The notes below the pieces were generated by a model. That model was not told where the DNA came from. It saw only the letters and a list, made by a program, of their open reading frames with translations, and did not search any database. From assembly GCF_023065955.2 (NCBI RefSeq), contig NW_026623100.1, positions 67,212,727 through 67,276,726 of the forward strand: a stretch of 64,000 bases of DNA, in the 5' to 3' direction. Below are positions 38,101 to 64,000 of the stretch, in pieces (positions within the stretch are counted from its first letter, which is position 1; the number at the start of each line of letters is the position of its first letter). Position numbers and translations under genes: made by a program. The stretch is from Ursus arctos (lineage: Eukaryota > Chordata > Mammalia > Carnivora > Ursidae).

Positions 38101-40793
38101 AAAAAGCCAAATGAGAACCACTTTATATTTTGAGGAGAAAGTGACATAATGAAAGCTCCATTTTAGGAAGAGGAGCCTGGTGGTTGTGTGTGGTGCCTGG
38201 ATCACTGAGATCAGTTGGAGACCAGTTTCAGACTGAAGAGGAATTGGCTTCAGGTGGTGACAGTGGGAACGATAGTTATTCTTACTTACTAAGGTGTATG
38301 TCAGAGGTGTGCATCTCAGGATGATGTCATAAGTAAAACATGGATATGGCTGCCAACAACTGTTTCAAAAGGTTGCTTCCCACTTTGACAAAAGGCAGTA
38401 AAACAAAAAAGAGCTGTCATTATGTTCTCTTAAGAGAGCAAGAGATGTGGCATTTTGTCATCCAGGGCCAGGTGCATGTGGTCGAATATGCCTGCGCGGG
38501 GAATGTGTAGCACTTGCAAAGTAAAGAGAATGGTTCCTGTACTTTGTGCCGTAGGAAACGTTCAGGCTGGAGACTCTGTGCTAATCCATGCAGGGTCAAG
38601 TGGTGTGGGTACAGCTGCCATCCAACTGGCCCGGATGGCTGGAGCTATTCCTCTAGTCACAGCTGGCTCCCAGCACAAGCTTCAGATGGCAGAAAAGCTT
38701 GGAGCAGCTGCCGGATTCAATTACAAAGAAGAGGATTTTTCTGAAGCAACACTGAAGTTCACTAAAGGTAAACAGTAGCTCCTGCAGCCCAACAGGAATT
38801 TCAGAGATGATTCAATCAAATCTTCACCAGCCTGAAGTGTGCCAGTGCTCTGGATCTGGCTTGCCTCTGCTAAATACACAGCAGCTGCCCAGCCAAATTC
38901 TAGCACTCTGGTGTTTGATCTCTGGGGACAGGCAGGCAGTGTTCAGGACTAAAATGTTTCCGTGCACATTCTTGTAAGTGACATCATTCACACACATTTT
39001 AGAAATCAGATGAGTCACAGAGAGTTGGACTGGAATTATCCAAGTCACTCTGCAATGAGTTAACAGGAGCTTAGTGTGGTCATAGTAGGGTTAGGATGGT
39101 AGCTCTCTAAATGGGTGAGCCTCTGTTTTCCAAAGCCAAATCTGTGTATTTTTGGCTCATCCTTTTCCATTTTTCCACATGAGTTAAAAAGGAGACATGA
39201 AACGAAAGCTTGTAAAACTACGAATCAGATAACCCAGTGCAGACACTTCATAATTTAGATGTGAACCGCCTGCCCTGTAGACTGGGTGGATCTTCCCTGT
39301 TGTGTTCTCATTCATGCCTGATTGCCATTGGGTTCTGTACTGACCTGGGGATCAAGAGAGATACCAGGTCATGATGTTGCCCCATTTCCCTCTTGCTGTG
39401 GCTAGGGATCATAAAAGATGAACTATAGCACACATGTATGATAGAGTTTAGCTACCTAAACTCCATCTACAACAATGTTTCTATGAGCAGTGTTTCCAGT
39501 TCCAACCTATAGATTTACCACTTGCACCTTTATATATATATACCCATATATTCACTAATATACCATGGAATCTTACTTTGCACAAAGCCTTCTGTGTCTG
39601 ACAAGCATTACAAATCTGTATTTCATGTGAAAGGTGCTGGAGTCAACCTTATTCTAGACTGCATAGGTGGATCCTTCTGGGAGAAAAACGTCAACTGCCT
39701 GGCTCTTGATGGTCACTGGATTCTCTATGGTCTGATGGGAGGAACTGACGTCAGTGGACCTCTATTTTCAAAGCTAATTTTTAAACGAGGAAGTCTGATC
39801 ACCACTATGCTGAGATCTAGGGACAAAAAGGTGAATGATAAGTAAAAAGAAAACATGTAATTATTACCCACAAAAGTGTGGTGGGTTTACGTAGCTCCAA
39901 GAAAGGAAGATCTGACACATCTTACATTAGAGAGCCTATGTAGAAACCTGCCCCCTGCCCATGGGTAAATAAGTAACCATTTTCATAGAACTAATTAAAA
40001 CTGGTCAATAGAAGTCTCAACATCTTGGGAAGAAGGTAGCTAATCCTTCACATTATTATTTAAACTTTCTAACAAAATGAGCAAAGCATTGACAGTATTA
40101 GGAAATGTATTTCTAATAGTACCAAGATGTTGTCTTCAAAGACAGAACTCTTTTCAGTGTGGTAAGAAAGGTGAGTAAGGTTAGTTAAGGCTCTACCTTG
40201 AACAGATTATGTTACTGAAATCTTCTGTGTGGTACTCTAGCAGGTGCCAGACTGGGGAATGTTTCCCCACCTAGGGTTTCACACCTGTGGGATAACAGCT
40301 TAAACATCCCTTTTGAACTGAGCCTATAGAAGTCCTGTCTGTGGCCACCTCCTGCTTTAGCCTTCATGAACAATCCTGTTGTCAGTGCCACTGATATTAC
40401 AGAACAGGATTCAGTCTTTCTCTGATACGGAGGAGAGGTTATACATTTGGGGGTACACACATACATGCTGGTAGGGAAGGGGTTAGGTACCCCCTGTGTG
40501 CCTTTTCAGATGTGTCCACATTTCGAAGAGCGCACAAAGGCTAAGCAGGATGGGGAGAGGCAAGGTAATGTCTCTGTCTAGACTGATGGTCTCCTTTTCC
40601 TCATCTTAAGTACAAGCAACGGCTGGTGGAGGCTTTCACAAAACAAATCCTGCCCCACTTCTCCACGGAGAGCCCCCAACGTCTACTGCCGGTGTTGGAC
40701 AGAGTCTACCCCGTGACTGCAATCCAGGAGGCCCATGCATACATGGAAAGCAACAAGAACGTGGGCAAAATCGTCCTGGAACTGCCACAATGA
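35050..40793 (+). CDS. TP53I3: TP53I3 (PIG3), NADPH quinone oxidoreductase, complete in 5 coding exons
   Basis: Exons 35050-35187, 36822-37089, 38555-38767, 39634-39830 and 40611-40793 total 999 nt, or 332 residues, the human length. The protein is a zinc-free medium-chain dehydrogenase/reductase of the quinone oxidoreductase group. It has an N-terminal GroES-like part ([37 protein letters not shown]), then the nucleotide-binding [13 protein letters not shown] at about residues 148-160 including the active-site Ser151, and the C-terminal GKIVLELPQ. It reduces quinones with NADPH and generates reactive oxygen species; in human it is a p53 target in the cytosol and nucleus. Residue 150 is Ser where I recall Leu in human. 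Regulation by p53 may differ here (see findings). A SINE lies 53 bp before exon 2. Confidence 0.97.
35745..35877 (-). mobile_element. Internally deleted CAN-SINE
   Basis: About 130 bp, reverse. The middle third is missing, and 'tggagcacttttc'/'tggggcacttttc' flank it. Confidence 0.88.
36006..36209 (-). mobile_element. Young CAN-SINE with 15-bp target-site duplication
   Basis: 'caatcagaggcttct' is perfect at 35991-36005 and 36210-36224. In TP53I3 intron 1, antisense to the gene. Confidence 0.96.
36572..36768 (-). mobile_element. Young CAN-SINE with 15-bp target-site duplication
   Basis: 'gacacacacatttct' is perfect at 36557-36571 and 36769-36783. The T-run and 'tttgacag' form a cryptic acceptor on the TP53I3 strand. 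Confidence 0.96.
36822..37089 (+). CDS. TP53I3: TP53I3 coding exon 2
   Basis: 268 nt, from [20 protein letters not shown] to [12 protein letters not shown] plus one base. The acceptor is ctttctacag and the donor gtgagg. Confidence 0.96.
37621..37860 (+). mobile_element. CAN-SINE with (AAAAG)n tail
   Basis: 'gaaactcaagat' on both sides (37609 and 37861). The tail has expanded to AAAAG/AAAG units at 37811-37860. Confidence 0.93.
37880..38240. repeat. Unassigned old repeat in TP53I3 intron 2
   Basis: 'ggtcagagagggctttctgaaagaggagg' and 'gtggccttgaatggcacg' resemble the dispersed repeat also seen at about 62690-63700. Confidence 0.35.
38555..38767 (+). CDS. TP53I3: TP53I3 coding exon 3 (cofactor-binding)
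   Basis: 213 nt, from [20 protein letters not shown] to [10 protein letters not shown]. The acceptor ends 'gtgccgtag' and the donor is gtaaac. Confidence 0.95.
39634..39830 (+). CDS. TP53I3: TP53I3 coding exon 4
   Basis: 197 nt, from [12 protein letters not shown] to LRSRDKK. The acceptor is 'tcatgtgaaag', with a weak pyrimidine tract, and the donor gtgaat. In human the splice variant that skips or alters exon 4 gives a different C-terminus. Confidence 0.95.
40611..40793 (+). CDS. TP53I3: TP53I3 coding exon 5
   Basis: 60 codons plus TGA, from [20 protein letters not shown] to [11 protein letters not shown]. The acceptor is cctcatcttaag. Confidence 0.96.
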   Translation, partial: YKQRLVEAFTKQILPHFSTESPQRLLPVLDRVYPVTAIQEAHAYMESNKNVGKIVLELPQ

Positions 40794-40928
40794 AGAAGGC
40801 TTTCCCAGGACAAACTGGAGAAAATCTATGGTACCCAGGAAAGAGATCGGGCCTACTCCAGGCCACCCTGTAACCCACTGGCCCTCCCCTGGCCTCGCCT
40901 ACTGATCCGTGTAAAGCCGATCTAAGGA

Positions 40929-40934
40929 AATAAA
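40929..40934 (+). terminator. TP53I3: TP53I3 poly(A) signal
   Basis: AATAAA 135 nt after the stop codon. The 3' end would fall about 40 bp before the SF3B6 CpG island begins. Confidence 0.85.
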
Positions 40935-41200
40935 GAGTAGATTTGAAGGGTGGCCTTCTCACTGTGGCGGCCCCAGACAGTGGACTGAGGCCTCCTGGGC
41001 GGGGGTGGAGTGGGAGTCGCGACCGCCGTCACCACAGGGATCACAGGAAAAGGCCCGAACAGTGGGTACTCCACTCGGGCTGCTCTAGGGCCGGGAGTTC
41101 CGGGTACGGGAAAAGCCTCTGCACCACACGACGTGCCACAACCCTTTAGGCTCCCCTCTGCGCAACACCCGAGGCCCGGGTCCACCCATCAGCCACCCGC

Positions 41201-41248
41201 TCCGGCCGTACGCGCCGCACGGAGTCCGGCCGTACGCGCCGCACGGAG
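41201..41248 (+). repeat. Perfect 24-bp tandem duplication in the CpG island
   Basis: Two identical units, 41201-41224 and 41225-41248, each containing 'ggccgtacgcgcc'. Confidence 0.95.
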
Positions 41249-41685
41249 TCCTGCCCCGCGCCACGCCCCGCCCTCTCCCGCACCTCACCTGGGCGCAGCC
41301 TCACCTCCTCCGGCTCTCCTAGGCCCCGCCCCCTCTGGCCAGCATCCTTTGGTCAGGGCCGCCCCGACAGGAACACCGCCCCTTCTTAAGCTCAGGCCCC
41401 GCCCTTTCCGGTGCGCAGCTCGTAAAAAGGTCTCGAATGCTCGCCTTTCTTCTTTCGGCCTTTTTTTCGTTTCAGGATCGTTTCGCTCCGGCGTCTTTTC
41501 GGAAGGGGATATTACGTCAGCACGTCTCGGCGTGAGACGGCGATAATCCGGGGTGTTGGAAAGCTTCCGGCGGAGGTTGGATGTTGATGTCCTGGAGTTG
41601 TTGTGTTGCGGTCCAGTAGAGCGGGCTCCGGAGGCGTCCGGAGGAATTCCAGTGTTTGCTGCAGTAACCATATCAGCCCGCCAAG

Positions 41686-51561
<9,876 letters not shown>

Positions 51562-51703
51562 ACGTTTTCTGCATTTTCATTTTAGACTAAAACCCACCAT
51601 CACCCTTTTCTTATTTTTAATTAATGCTGAATGTTGTAATTTCTTATTCGAGATTCAAAAGGACTTGCTTGAAACTTTGATACATGTTAGAATATGTTAT
51701 ATG

Positions 51704-51709
51704 AATAAA
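51704..51709 (+). terminator. SF3B6: SF3B6 poly(A) signal
   Basis: AATAAATAAA from 51704, 143 nt after the stop codon, followed by a T-rich stretch. Confidence 0.88.
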
Positions 51710-51739
51710 TAAACTTGTAACTTTTTGTAAAACACGTCA

Positions 51740-52850
51740 GTGTTTTCTCTTAAACTTTCCCTTCTTATTTGATACCAGAAAACAAATCAGCAGTTGAACT
51801 GTATCAAGAATTGTTTGGTGGTAGGTGGTCACAGAGACCAAGCTTCTTAAGAGCAGGGAGCTTTTTGTATTCTTAATGCCTCTGATGTCCAGTCCAGTGC
51901 TTAGCCATCAAGGGAAATTTTTAGAGTGCTGTCATTTATTGCATGTTAACAACTCACTGAAGGTAGGAAACTCCATTTTACAGAGATGTGTTGGTTGAAT
52001 GAATAAAATGTTTACATAAAAAGTTGCTGTAACGTCAACCAGTATTAACCATACCAGTACATTTGAATAATACTTGCCTTACAGTTAACAAAATACCTTT
52101 GTCAATATGGGTACCCCATCCTTAAAACAGAAGTCAGTTCTAGAAGTGGCCATTCAGATGACAGCACATTGTTAGAAATTTGAGAGCATGCTTCTTGGGT
52201 AGTGGTGTTGGTTGTTACATGTCTAAGATTGTATTATGCAGTCTTTTCCTTTAGTTAATAAGTGTCCGTGAATATCTTAGACCTTAGTTCATAGTATATC
52301 TTTGCTATAAATAGAATATTTAAGCTTATTCTTATAATCATATGCTCCCATGGAATGGAAATAGTATGGTTATTACCACATTTCATCATAGCTTGGCAGC
52401 TTGGAGGAGATAGCTATAATTTTCTTTTTATAGTTTAGTCATGGGCCAAATGGAAAAACATGGACCAATTGTTTTGTATATAACTATAACCCAAAATCAA
52501 TTTGAAGACTACAAGCACTGGATCATTTAAATGGACAAAAAGCATCTATTCTACTTTTAAATGCATTTAGCTTTGATATCTATGCTTACTTTAAGATAAT
52601 ATGCTCTTTTATACTTCTGGTACTGTCTTCTCAAAGCCTACTATTGAAAATGAAGAAATTATTCCTATTAATTATGTCAGTACTTTTTGAAAGCACTGTA
52701 AAAGACTAGAAAGAACCATTTCTAAGAAGGGCAGGGAGATAACAAAGGAGCCATAGCTTTAATTTTCTTCTGAATGCTTTTATGGATTCCTTACTAATTT
52801 GTGTAATGCATGGTGTGCCTTTAGGTATTTACCAATGTAAAAATAATTTT
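51740..52850. other. Intergenic sequence between SF3B6 and FKBP1B
   Basis: No gene seen. 51850-52005 has an L2-like tail ('cttaagagcagggagctttttgt', 'ccagtccagtgcttagcc'). Confidence 0.5.
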
Positions 52851-52853
52851 TTT

Positions 52854-53042
52854 TAAAGATTTTATTTATTTATTTGACAGAGATAGAGACAGCCAGCGAG
52901 AGAGGGAACACGAGCAGGGGGAGTGGGAGAGGAAGAAGCAGGCTCATAGTGGAGGAGCCCGATGTGGGGCTCGATCCCATAACGTCGGTATCACGCCCTG
53001 AGCCGAAGGCAGACGCTCAACCGTTGTGCCACCCAGGCGCCC
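52854..53042 (-). mobile_element. Young CAN-SINE with target duplication
   Basis: 'aaaaataatttt' on both sides; full-length reverse copy. Confidence 0.94.
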
Positions 53043-53264
53043 CCTAAAAATAATTTTCTAAAAGACTTTTTTTGTAAGGGGAAAACAGACTTCGAGTGTG
53101 CTTTGTCTAAGTGGCAGACTGGCTTGCTCTAGTGGAGTTTTAAGTTAATAACAAGGGGAAATTCCTTCTATTGACAATTATGGCCAGTCCCTTCGTTTGG
53201 ATTAGTATATCTGTTAGCTGAGTTTCATGACCTAAGGCTAAGAGTTTTAAAATTCCAGTCGTCC

Positions 53265-53456
53265 AGGGCACCTGGGTGGCACAGTTGGCTGAGCGTCAGC
53301 TCTTGGTTTCAACTCAGGTCATGATCTCAACGTCGTGAGACTGAGCTCCATGTTGGGCTCTGTGCTCAGTGTGGAGTCTGCTTAAGTTTCTCTCCCTCTC
53401 CCTCTGCCCCTCCCCCCTGTACTCTCTCTCTAATAAATAAATCTTTAAAAGAATTT
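53265..53456 (+). mobile_element. CAN-SINE
   Basis: 'gggcacctgggtggcacagttgg' head, 'aataaataaatctttaaaa' tail. It is followed after 22 bp by another SINE. Confidence 0.92.
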
Positions 53457-53478
53457 TAAAAATTAAAATGTCCGATTG

Positions 53479-53592
53479 TGGGGCACCTGGCTGGCTCAGT
53501 CAGTACAGCATGTGACTCTCGATCGCATAGTCGTTAAGTTTGAGTCCCATGTTGGGTGTAGAAATTACTTAAAAAATAAAATCTTTAAAAAT
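53479..53592 (+). mobile_element. Short CAN-SINE variant
   Basis: 'ggggcacctggctggctcag' to 'gttgggtgtagaaattactt', then A-rich tail. Confidence 0.9.
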
Positions 53593-53763
53593 TCCAATTG
53601 TTTGGCAATTTTGTGGCCTGTCCCAGTTAAAAGAACTTGAATTCTGTAGATAAATCTTGAGCACCTACTCTGTGCCAGGTCTGTGTGTGCTAAGAAGCTG
53701 AGGCTATACTTTTAATCGGTCTTTTTCTACACCAGGCATCTAAGGCTATTTTTCAGACTGCCG

Positions 53764-53963
53764 CTTTTTTTTTTTTTTTAAGATTTTTATTTATTTATTT
53801 GACAGAGATACAGGAGAGAGGGAAGACAAGCAGGGGGAGTGGGAGAGGGAAAAGCAGGCTCCCCACTGAGCAGGGAGCCTGACACAGGGCTCAATCGCAG
53901 GGTCCCGGAATCATGACCCGAGCCGAAGGCAGACGCCCAACAACTGAGCCACCCAGGCGCCCC
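53764..53963 (-). mobile_element. CAN-SINE with target duplication
   Basis: 'ttcagactgc' before and after (53752 and 53964). Confidence 0.94.
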
Positions 53964-53974
53964 TTCAGACTGCT

Positions 53975-55640
53975 TTTAGGAGTACAAGGGACAATCGTGC
54001 TCGTGCACATGTATGTGTATCGATGTGTGCCAGAGCTGCTTTACGTTCACCGAGGTTAAATTTTGAGTTTCTAAGAAAGATTTTGTATGAGTAGACTGGA
54101 AATTTGAAGATGACTGATACGACATAGATCTCATTACCACTCTCCTGCTTAACAACTCTCAGTGGCTCTCCCAGGACAATGTCCAAACTTGTTAGCATAC
54201 TGTCTCATAATTTTCTGCATCATCTTTTAAGAGCGCCAGTAAAGCAGAGCCTGCAAAGCCTAGCATATCCTTTCCAGGTGCTAGCCAGTAGTTACTTGCA
54301 TTTGTTTGTTTTGGTTCTCTTGGTGGGTGTCTCCCATGACCCCTTAACCTATGAATAGTCTACACTGAGATCTTTTTTCAGCTCCACAGTGGACACCTGA
54401 AATGGTTCTTGATGCCATTTTTAATTTTATCCTGCTGGTGTCACAGCAGAAAACAGGAGTATGTCTCTCATAACAGGCAAAGTTCTGAGAAATTATCAGA
54501 GACATTCGTGTCATTGAAAAAACCTGGGAACTAAGACATTCTGAAGGAAAGACCCCAGAAAGGAATGAGTGCAGCACCCTCTGGCTGGTCTGCTTCTACA
54601 ACAGAAGTGAGACCAGGGGTTGGGTGATTAAAAGCAAAGCGCCCCCTTTCTCATTTCTTTTCCTCCATCTTAAAGCACTGCCTCTTAACTCCTTGATCTT
54701 CAGCGGAGGAATACAGCCAGGGCTTCCTGGAGACTAAAGGGGTAGATGAAGCAGACAAGATGACATGGACCTATTATCATTCGTATGACATTATGTGACA
54801 TGTATCAATGAATCTATGCGGGAAACTAAGTACTAACCTACCAGCCTCTCCTCAATCTTAATCCAAGGCCTCACTGACAGAATAGCCCCGACTATGGCAA
54901 AGAACTTTTCTCACCTACGTCAAAAGAAAAATCTCTTAGCCACATTGCCCCAGGCTCCCTTGGCAAACACACAGCCCACACCAGTAAGTGGGCTGATGAT
55001 AAACCCTAACTGGGAATTCCCATAAGTTATAGTAAATATAGATGGAAATAAGCAGTATATATGGAAACAAGTTCAGAATCATACATTCTCAGAAATAATA
55101 CCCCAATGTAAGAGCAAAACTAGATGAAACTAAGCAGTAAATGCAAAAACAAGCTCAAAACCACACATTCCTTTTCAAAAGTAAGTTCCCAGCGTGAGTG
55201 AGTGTAGGGCTCGAAGACCTAACACACCTTCATTCGTTCAGGCGTAGTGTTCTTTTCCTGCTGGGTGAGAACTCGTCCCTCTAAGTCCAAACACAGAGAG
55301 ATTGCAAGGTCACGCAAGTGCTCAAATCCTATGTTGGACTGCTAGGCTATGGGGTTTGAACACAATACATTCCTTCGGTTATTCGGAGAAGAATTCTGAG
55401 CCTGTGAGGCGAGTGGCAAGTTAATACCTACCTTGTAGGGCTGCTTAGAGGGTTGGTGGCAATTTTATTTAAAAATATATAGAACAAGGCCCAGCATGTA
55501 CAAAACTCACATCATAGCTATTATGTTTATTATCATTCCTGGCTACTTGGAAGGCTCCTTCCCACTCTTTCCCAAGGGCAACTGGTTATGTAGTCCTTAA
55601 AGCACTTCCTTCCTACAATAAGGATGGACAGGAATTTGTC
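53975..55640. other. Intergenic sequence, nothing recognised
   Basis: No gene, SINE or clear LINE. Two related stretches (about 55015-55085 and 55100-55180: 'atagatggaaataagcagtatatatggaaacaag' and 'actagatgaaactaagcagtaaatgcaaaaacaag') look like a local duplication. Confidence 0.45.
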
Positions 55641-56114
55641 AAGCACAGAGCCTTTATTTTACATATCATTTCCGAGGAGGACATTGTGTAAGTCAGCAGC
55701 CAACAGAATTGCTAAGAGAGAAAGTGACAGCAAAGGTAACTGGCTCAAGTCCCTCTGTGTATACCATGTACATTTCATGTCTGAGCACCTTGTGTGTCTG
55801 GCTTAAGTAAGGCAGTGTAGATTGTGCGAACGAGAAATCTGTATTCTGTGATCAGAAATGGCTACGACATGCATCACGCAAAATGCACAACCTGAAATGT
55901 TTTGATCTGCAACCGAAGTTTCCTCAAGCAAAGATGCGCGTGTACGATGATGAACACATACAGAGCAACTTGGGCAGAGCATGGATAATGCTGTGGGGCA
56001 GTGAGGTTAGCGCACTGATCAAGAGCCCCAAGCAGGAGGAGCCGTCCCAGTGGCAGAGCAGGCTAGGAGGGTGAGCAGCAGCCATCTCCAGCCACCTCGA
56101 GTTCCTTCCTGCCT
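55640..56114 (-). other. FKBP1B: FKBP1B 3' UTR (probable)
   Basis: Sequence between the stop codon and the candidate AATAAA. It is CpG-poor and free of repeats, and has no competing coding frame of note. Confidence 0.55.
55653..55658 (-). terminator. FKBP1B: Candidate FKBP1B poly(A) signal
   Basis: 'tttatt' on the plus strand is AATAAA on the minus strand, 457 nt after the FKBP1B stop. Confidence 0.6.
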
Positions 56115-62344
<6,230 letters not shown>

Positions 62345-62539
62345 TCAGGTGTGACTGTGACCCAGAGGTCTGGCCCACATTCCCCTCCATACCTTGGAGA
62401 TGCCCATGGCTCTAGTTCTGGCTCCCTGCCTCCTGTGAGCCAGATTAGTCTCTTCACCTCTCCTTATTTGATTTGAACTTTATACCCTTGGGTTCCTCAA
62501 CTCCACTCTCTCCTTGTTATTTTCCTTTCCTTGACTGCT

Positions 62540-63930
62540 CCTTTTACTTTCCTTCATCCATTCTACAAACATTTCCTGACAGCCTACTATGTGCCTAGAC
62601 CAGATTTCAGAAACACAGAGCAATCTATGAACTCATGGTGAAGTTAGGGAAACAGACACATAAATAAATAATAGATTATAGTGCAGGATGATGACTGCAA
62701 GCAAAGATTAATAAGCATAATCATTCACAAATATTTACAGAATACCTACTATATGCGAAGCCTGGGCCTGATTTCAGGGACCTGGCAGTAAACCATACAG
62801 ACAAGATCCCTAATCCTTGGAGTTTACATTCTAATGGAGGGAAACAAACAGTACTCAGATAAACAAGACAATTATAAATTATGATAATTCTCTAAAGGAA
62901 AGAAACACAATGACAAGTTAAAGAGACACAATGATCAGACCATTTTAGAAAGGGTGGTCCAGGATGGCCTCTCAGAAAAGGTGACATTTGGGCTGAATCT
63001 GGAAGAATGAGCAAAATGCTGGGAAAAGCACTGCAGGAAGAGGGAGCTGCAAGTGCATAAACCTTGAGGCAGGAAAAGATTGGAGCATTTGCAGAATAGA
63101 AAGAAGACTGGTGACTGGAAAGAAGAGAGGGAGAGGGAGACAAGTGGGAAAGAGCCGGATCATGCCTGGTATTGTGGGGCTGGATTTAACTCCAAGTGCA
63201 ATAGGAAGCCACTGGAGGGTTTTAAGCAAGAGAATGACATAATCTGAATTAAGATTTTATAAGATCACTCTGGCTGCTGTGTGTAGGATGGACGGTTAGG
63301 CGCCTGTTGCAATAATCCAGACAGGAAATCAATTATGGCTTGAATTAATGTGGTGGCAGCAGAGAAGAGAGCAAAAGAGATGTATTTGGGAGACAGGGCT
63401 GACAGGGTACATTAGTGGAGTGGAGATGGGGTCCAGGATGAGGGAGAAGGAGAAATCGAGTACAATGCTTGAGTTTTCAGTTTGGGCAACTGGATGGACA
63501 GTGGAACTAATTCCAGGTGGGGAAGACTAGGGAGGAGCAGATTTGAGCAGTTGGCAATCTTGAAATGCCTATTAGACATCTGAGTTTATATTGCAAGTAG
63601 GCAGATGGAGAGTCTGCACTGGAGGTATAAATCTGGGTGGAATTTAAAGCCACAGGCCTGGATAGCAAAGCTTTGGGAGGCTAACAACTGAGCCAATATG
63701 TTGAGGACTCTATGGGGAGTCAGGGAAGGCATCAGAGAGGAGATAAGGGTTAAACTGGGTCTTAAAAGATTAATAGTTTGCTAGAGGAAGTAAAGGGAGG
63801 TAATCTGGGAAGAGCGAACAACACATTCAAAGGCCCAGAATCAAGAACTAGTGGGATCCCTGTCTGGCTCACTGTTGTAACCCCAGGACCTAGCACATTG
63901 TACATGTTCGATAAATATTTGCAGAATGAC
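62540..63930 (+). repeat. Old composite repeat in FKBP1B intron 1
   Basis: 'ctacaaacatttcctgacagcctactatgtgcc' and 'ggagtttacattctaatgg' lead into a long element. Its phrases 'gccactggagggttttaagcaagagaatgacat', 'gatcactctggctgctgtgtg' and 'gcctattagacatctgag' are widespread in mammals. It ends in an L2-like tail at 63870-63930. The family name is uncertain. Confidence 0.6.
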
Positions 63931-64000
63931 TGGTGTGTTTAACCACTTTGCAGGCAGCTTGCCGAAGCTAGAGAAAAAGGTGGTAGTGGGAGTAAGGGCT

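Noticed and set aside
38455..38554. An extra TP53I3 exon in the open frame upstream of exon 3
   Set aside because: The frame stays open by chance. The acceptor at 38553-38554 gives the correct phase and the exact 332-residue length, and no family residues lie upstream of it.
41010..41671. 178- and 128-codon frames in the SF3B6 promoter island
   Set aside because: Same cause: CpG-rich promoter sequence with Pro/Arg/Ala-rich translation and no recognisable protein.

Overview
This window is nuclear DNA of a mammal of the order Carnivora. About fifty tRNA-derived CAN-SINEs (SINEC family) lie on both strands, each with the 'cctgggtggctcag' or 'cctgggtggcacagcgg' head, a CT-rich body and an A/AAAT tail. 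They do not match the dog-specific or cat-specific consensus as I remember them and fit an arctoid (bear/panda, possibly pinniped) better. That species-level guess is inference. There are no bacterial, plasmid, phage or CRISPR features. Coding sequence is a few percent of the window and is split into small exons.

Five protein-coding genes can be rebuilt exon by exon, with AG/GT splice sites and matching phases throughout. From left to right they are FAM228B (minus strand, 8 coding exons, 327 codons plus stop, complete), PFN4 (plus, 4 coding exons, 129 aa, complete), TP53I3/PIG3 (plus, 5 coding exons, 332 aa, complete), SF3B6/p14 (plus, 4 exons, 125 aa, complete) and FKBP1B/FKBP12.6 (minus, exons 2-4; exon 1 lies beyond the right edge). 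This is the gene block of human 2p23.3 in inverted orientation.

Layout: 1-18.4 kb holds FAM228B coding exons among old LINE-1, a hAT relic, an ERVL-MaLR LTR and many SINEs. 18.5-19.8 kb is a CpG-rich, probably bidirectional promoter between FAM228B (leftward) and PFN4 (rightward). 20.2-24.6 kb is PFN4. 24.6-34.3 kb is intergenic and holds an SINE-poor AT-rich block, a broken partial duplicate of TP53I3, and two homologous LTR-like units in tandem. 34.3-40.9 kb is TP53I3 with a GC-rich promoter and a degenerate counterpart of the p53 site known from the human promoter. 41.0-41.7 kb is a second CpG island, the SF3B6 promoter, with an ATF/CRE-like site and a YY1-like site over the start codon; by synteny it may also fire an upstream FAM228B exon leftward. 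41.7-51.7 kb is SF3B6. 55.6 kb to the right edge is FKBP1B, which converges tail-to-tail on SF3B6.

The genes are not a pathway. PFN4 is a divergent profilin, TP53I3 an NADPH-dependent quinone oxidoreductase, SF3B6 the U2 snRNP branch-site subunit, FKBP1B a ryanodine-receptor-binding prolyl isomerase, and FAM228B is uncharacterised. I found no new multi-gene system. The points most worth a second look are the loss of both known p53-response features at TP53I3, the unprocessed TP53I3 duplicate, the tandem LTR pair, a SINE with an apparent 3' transduction, triplicated or nested SINE target sites, and a splice-flanked open segment downstream of PFN4.
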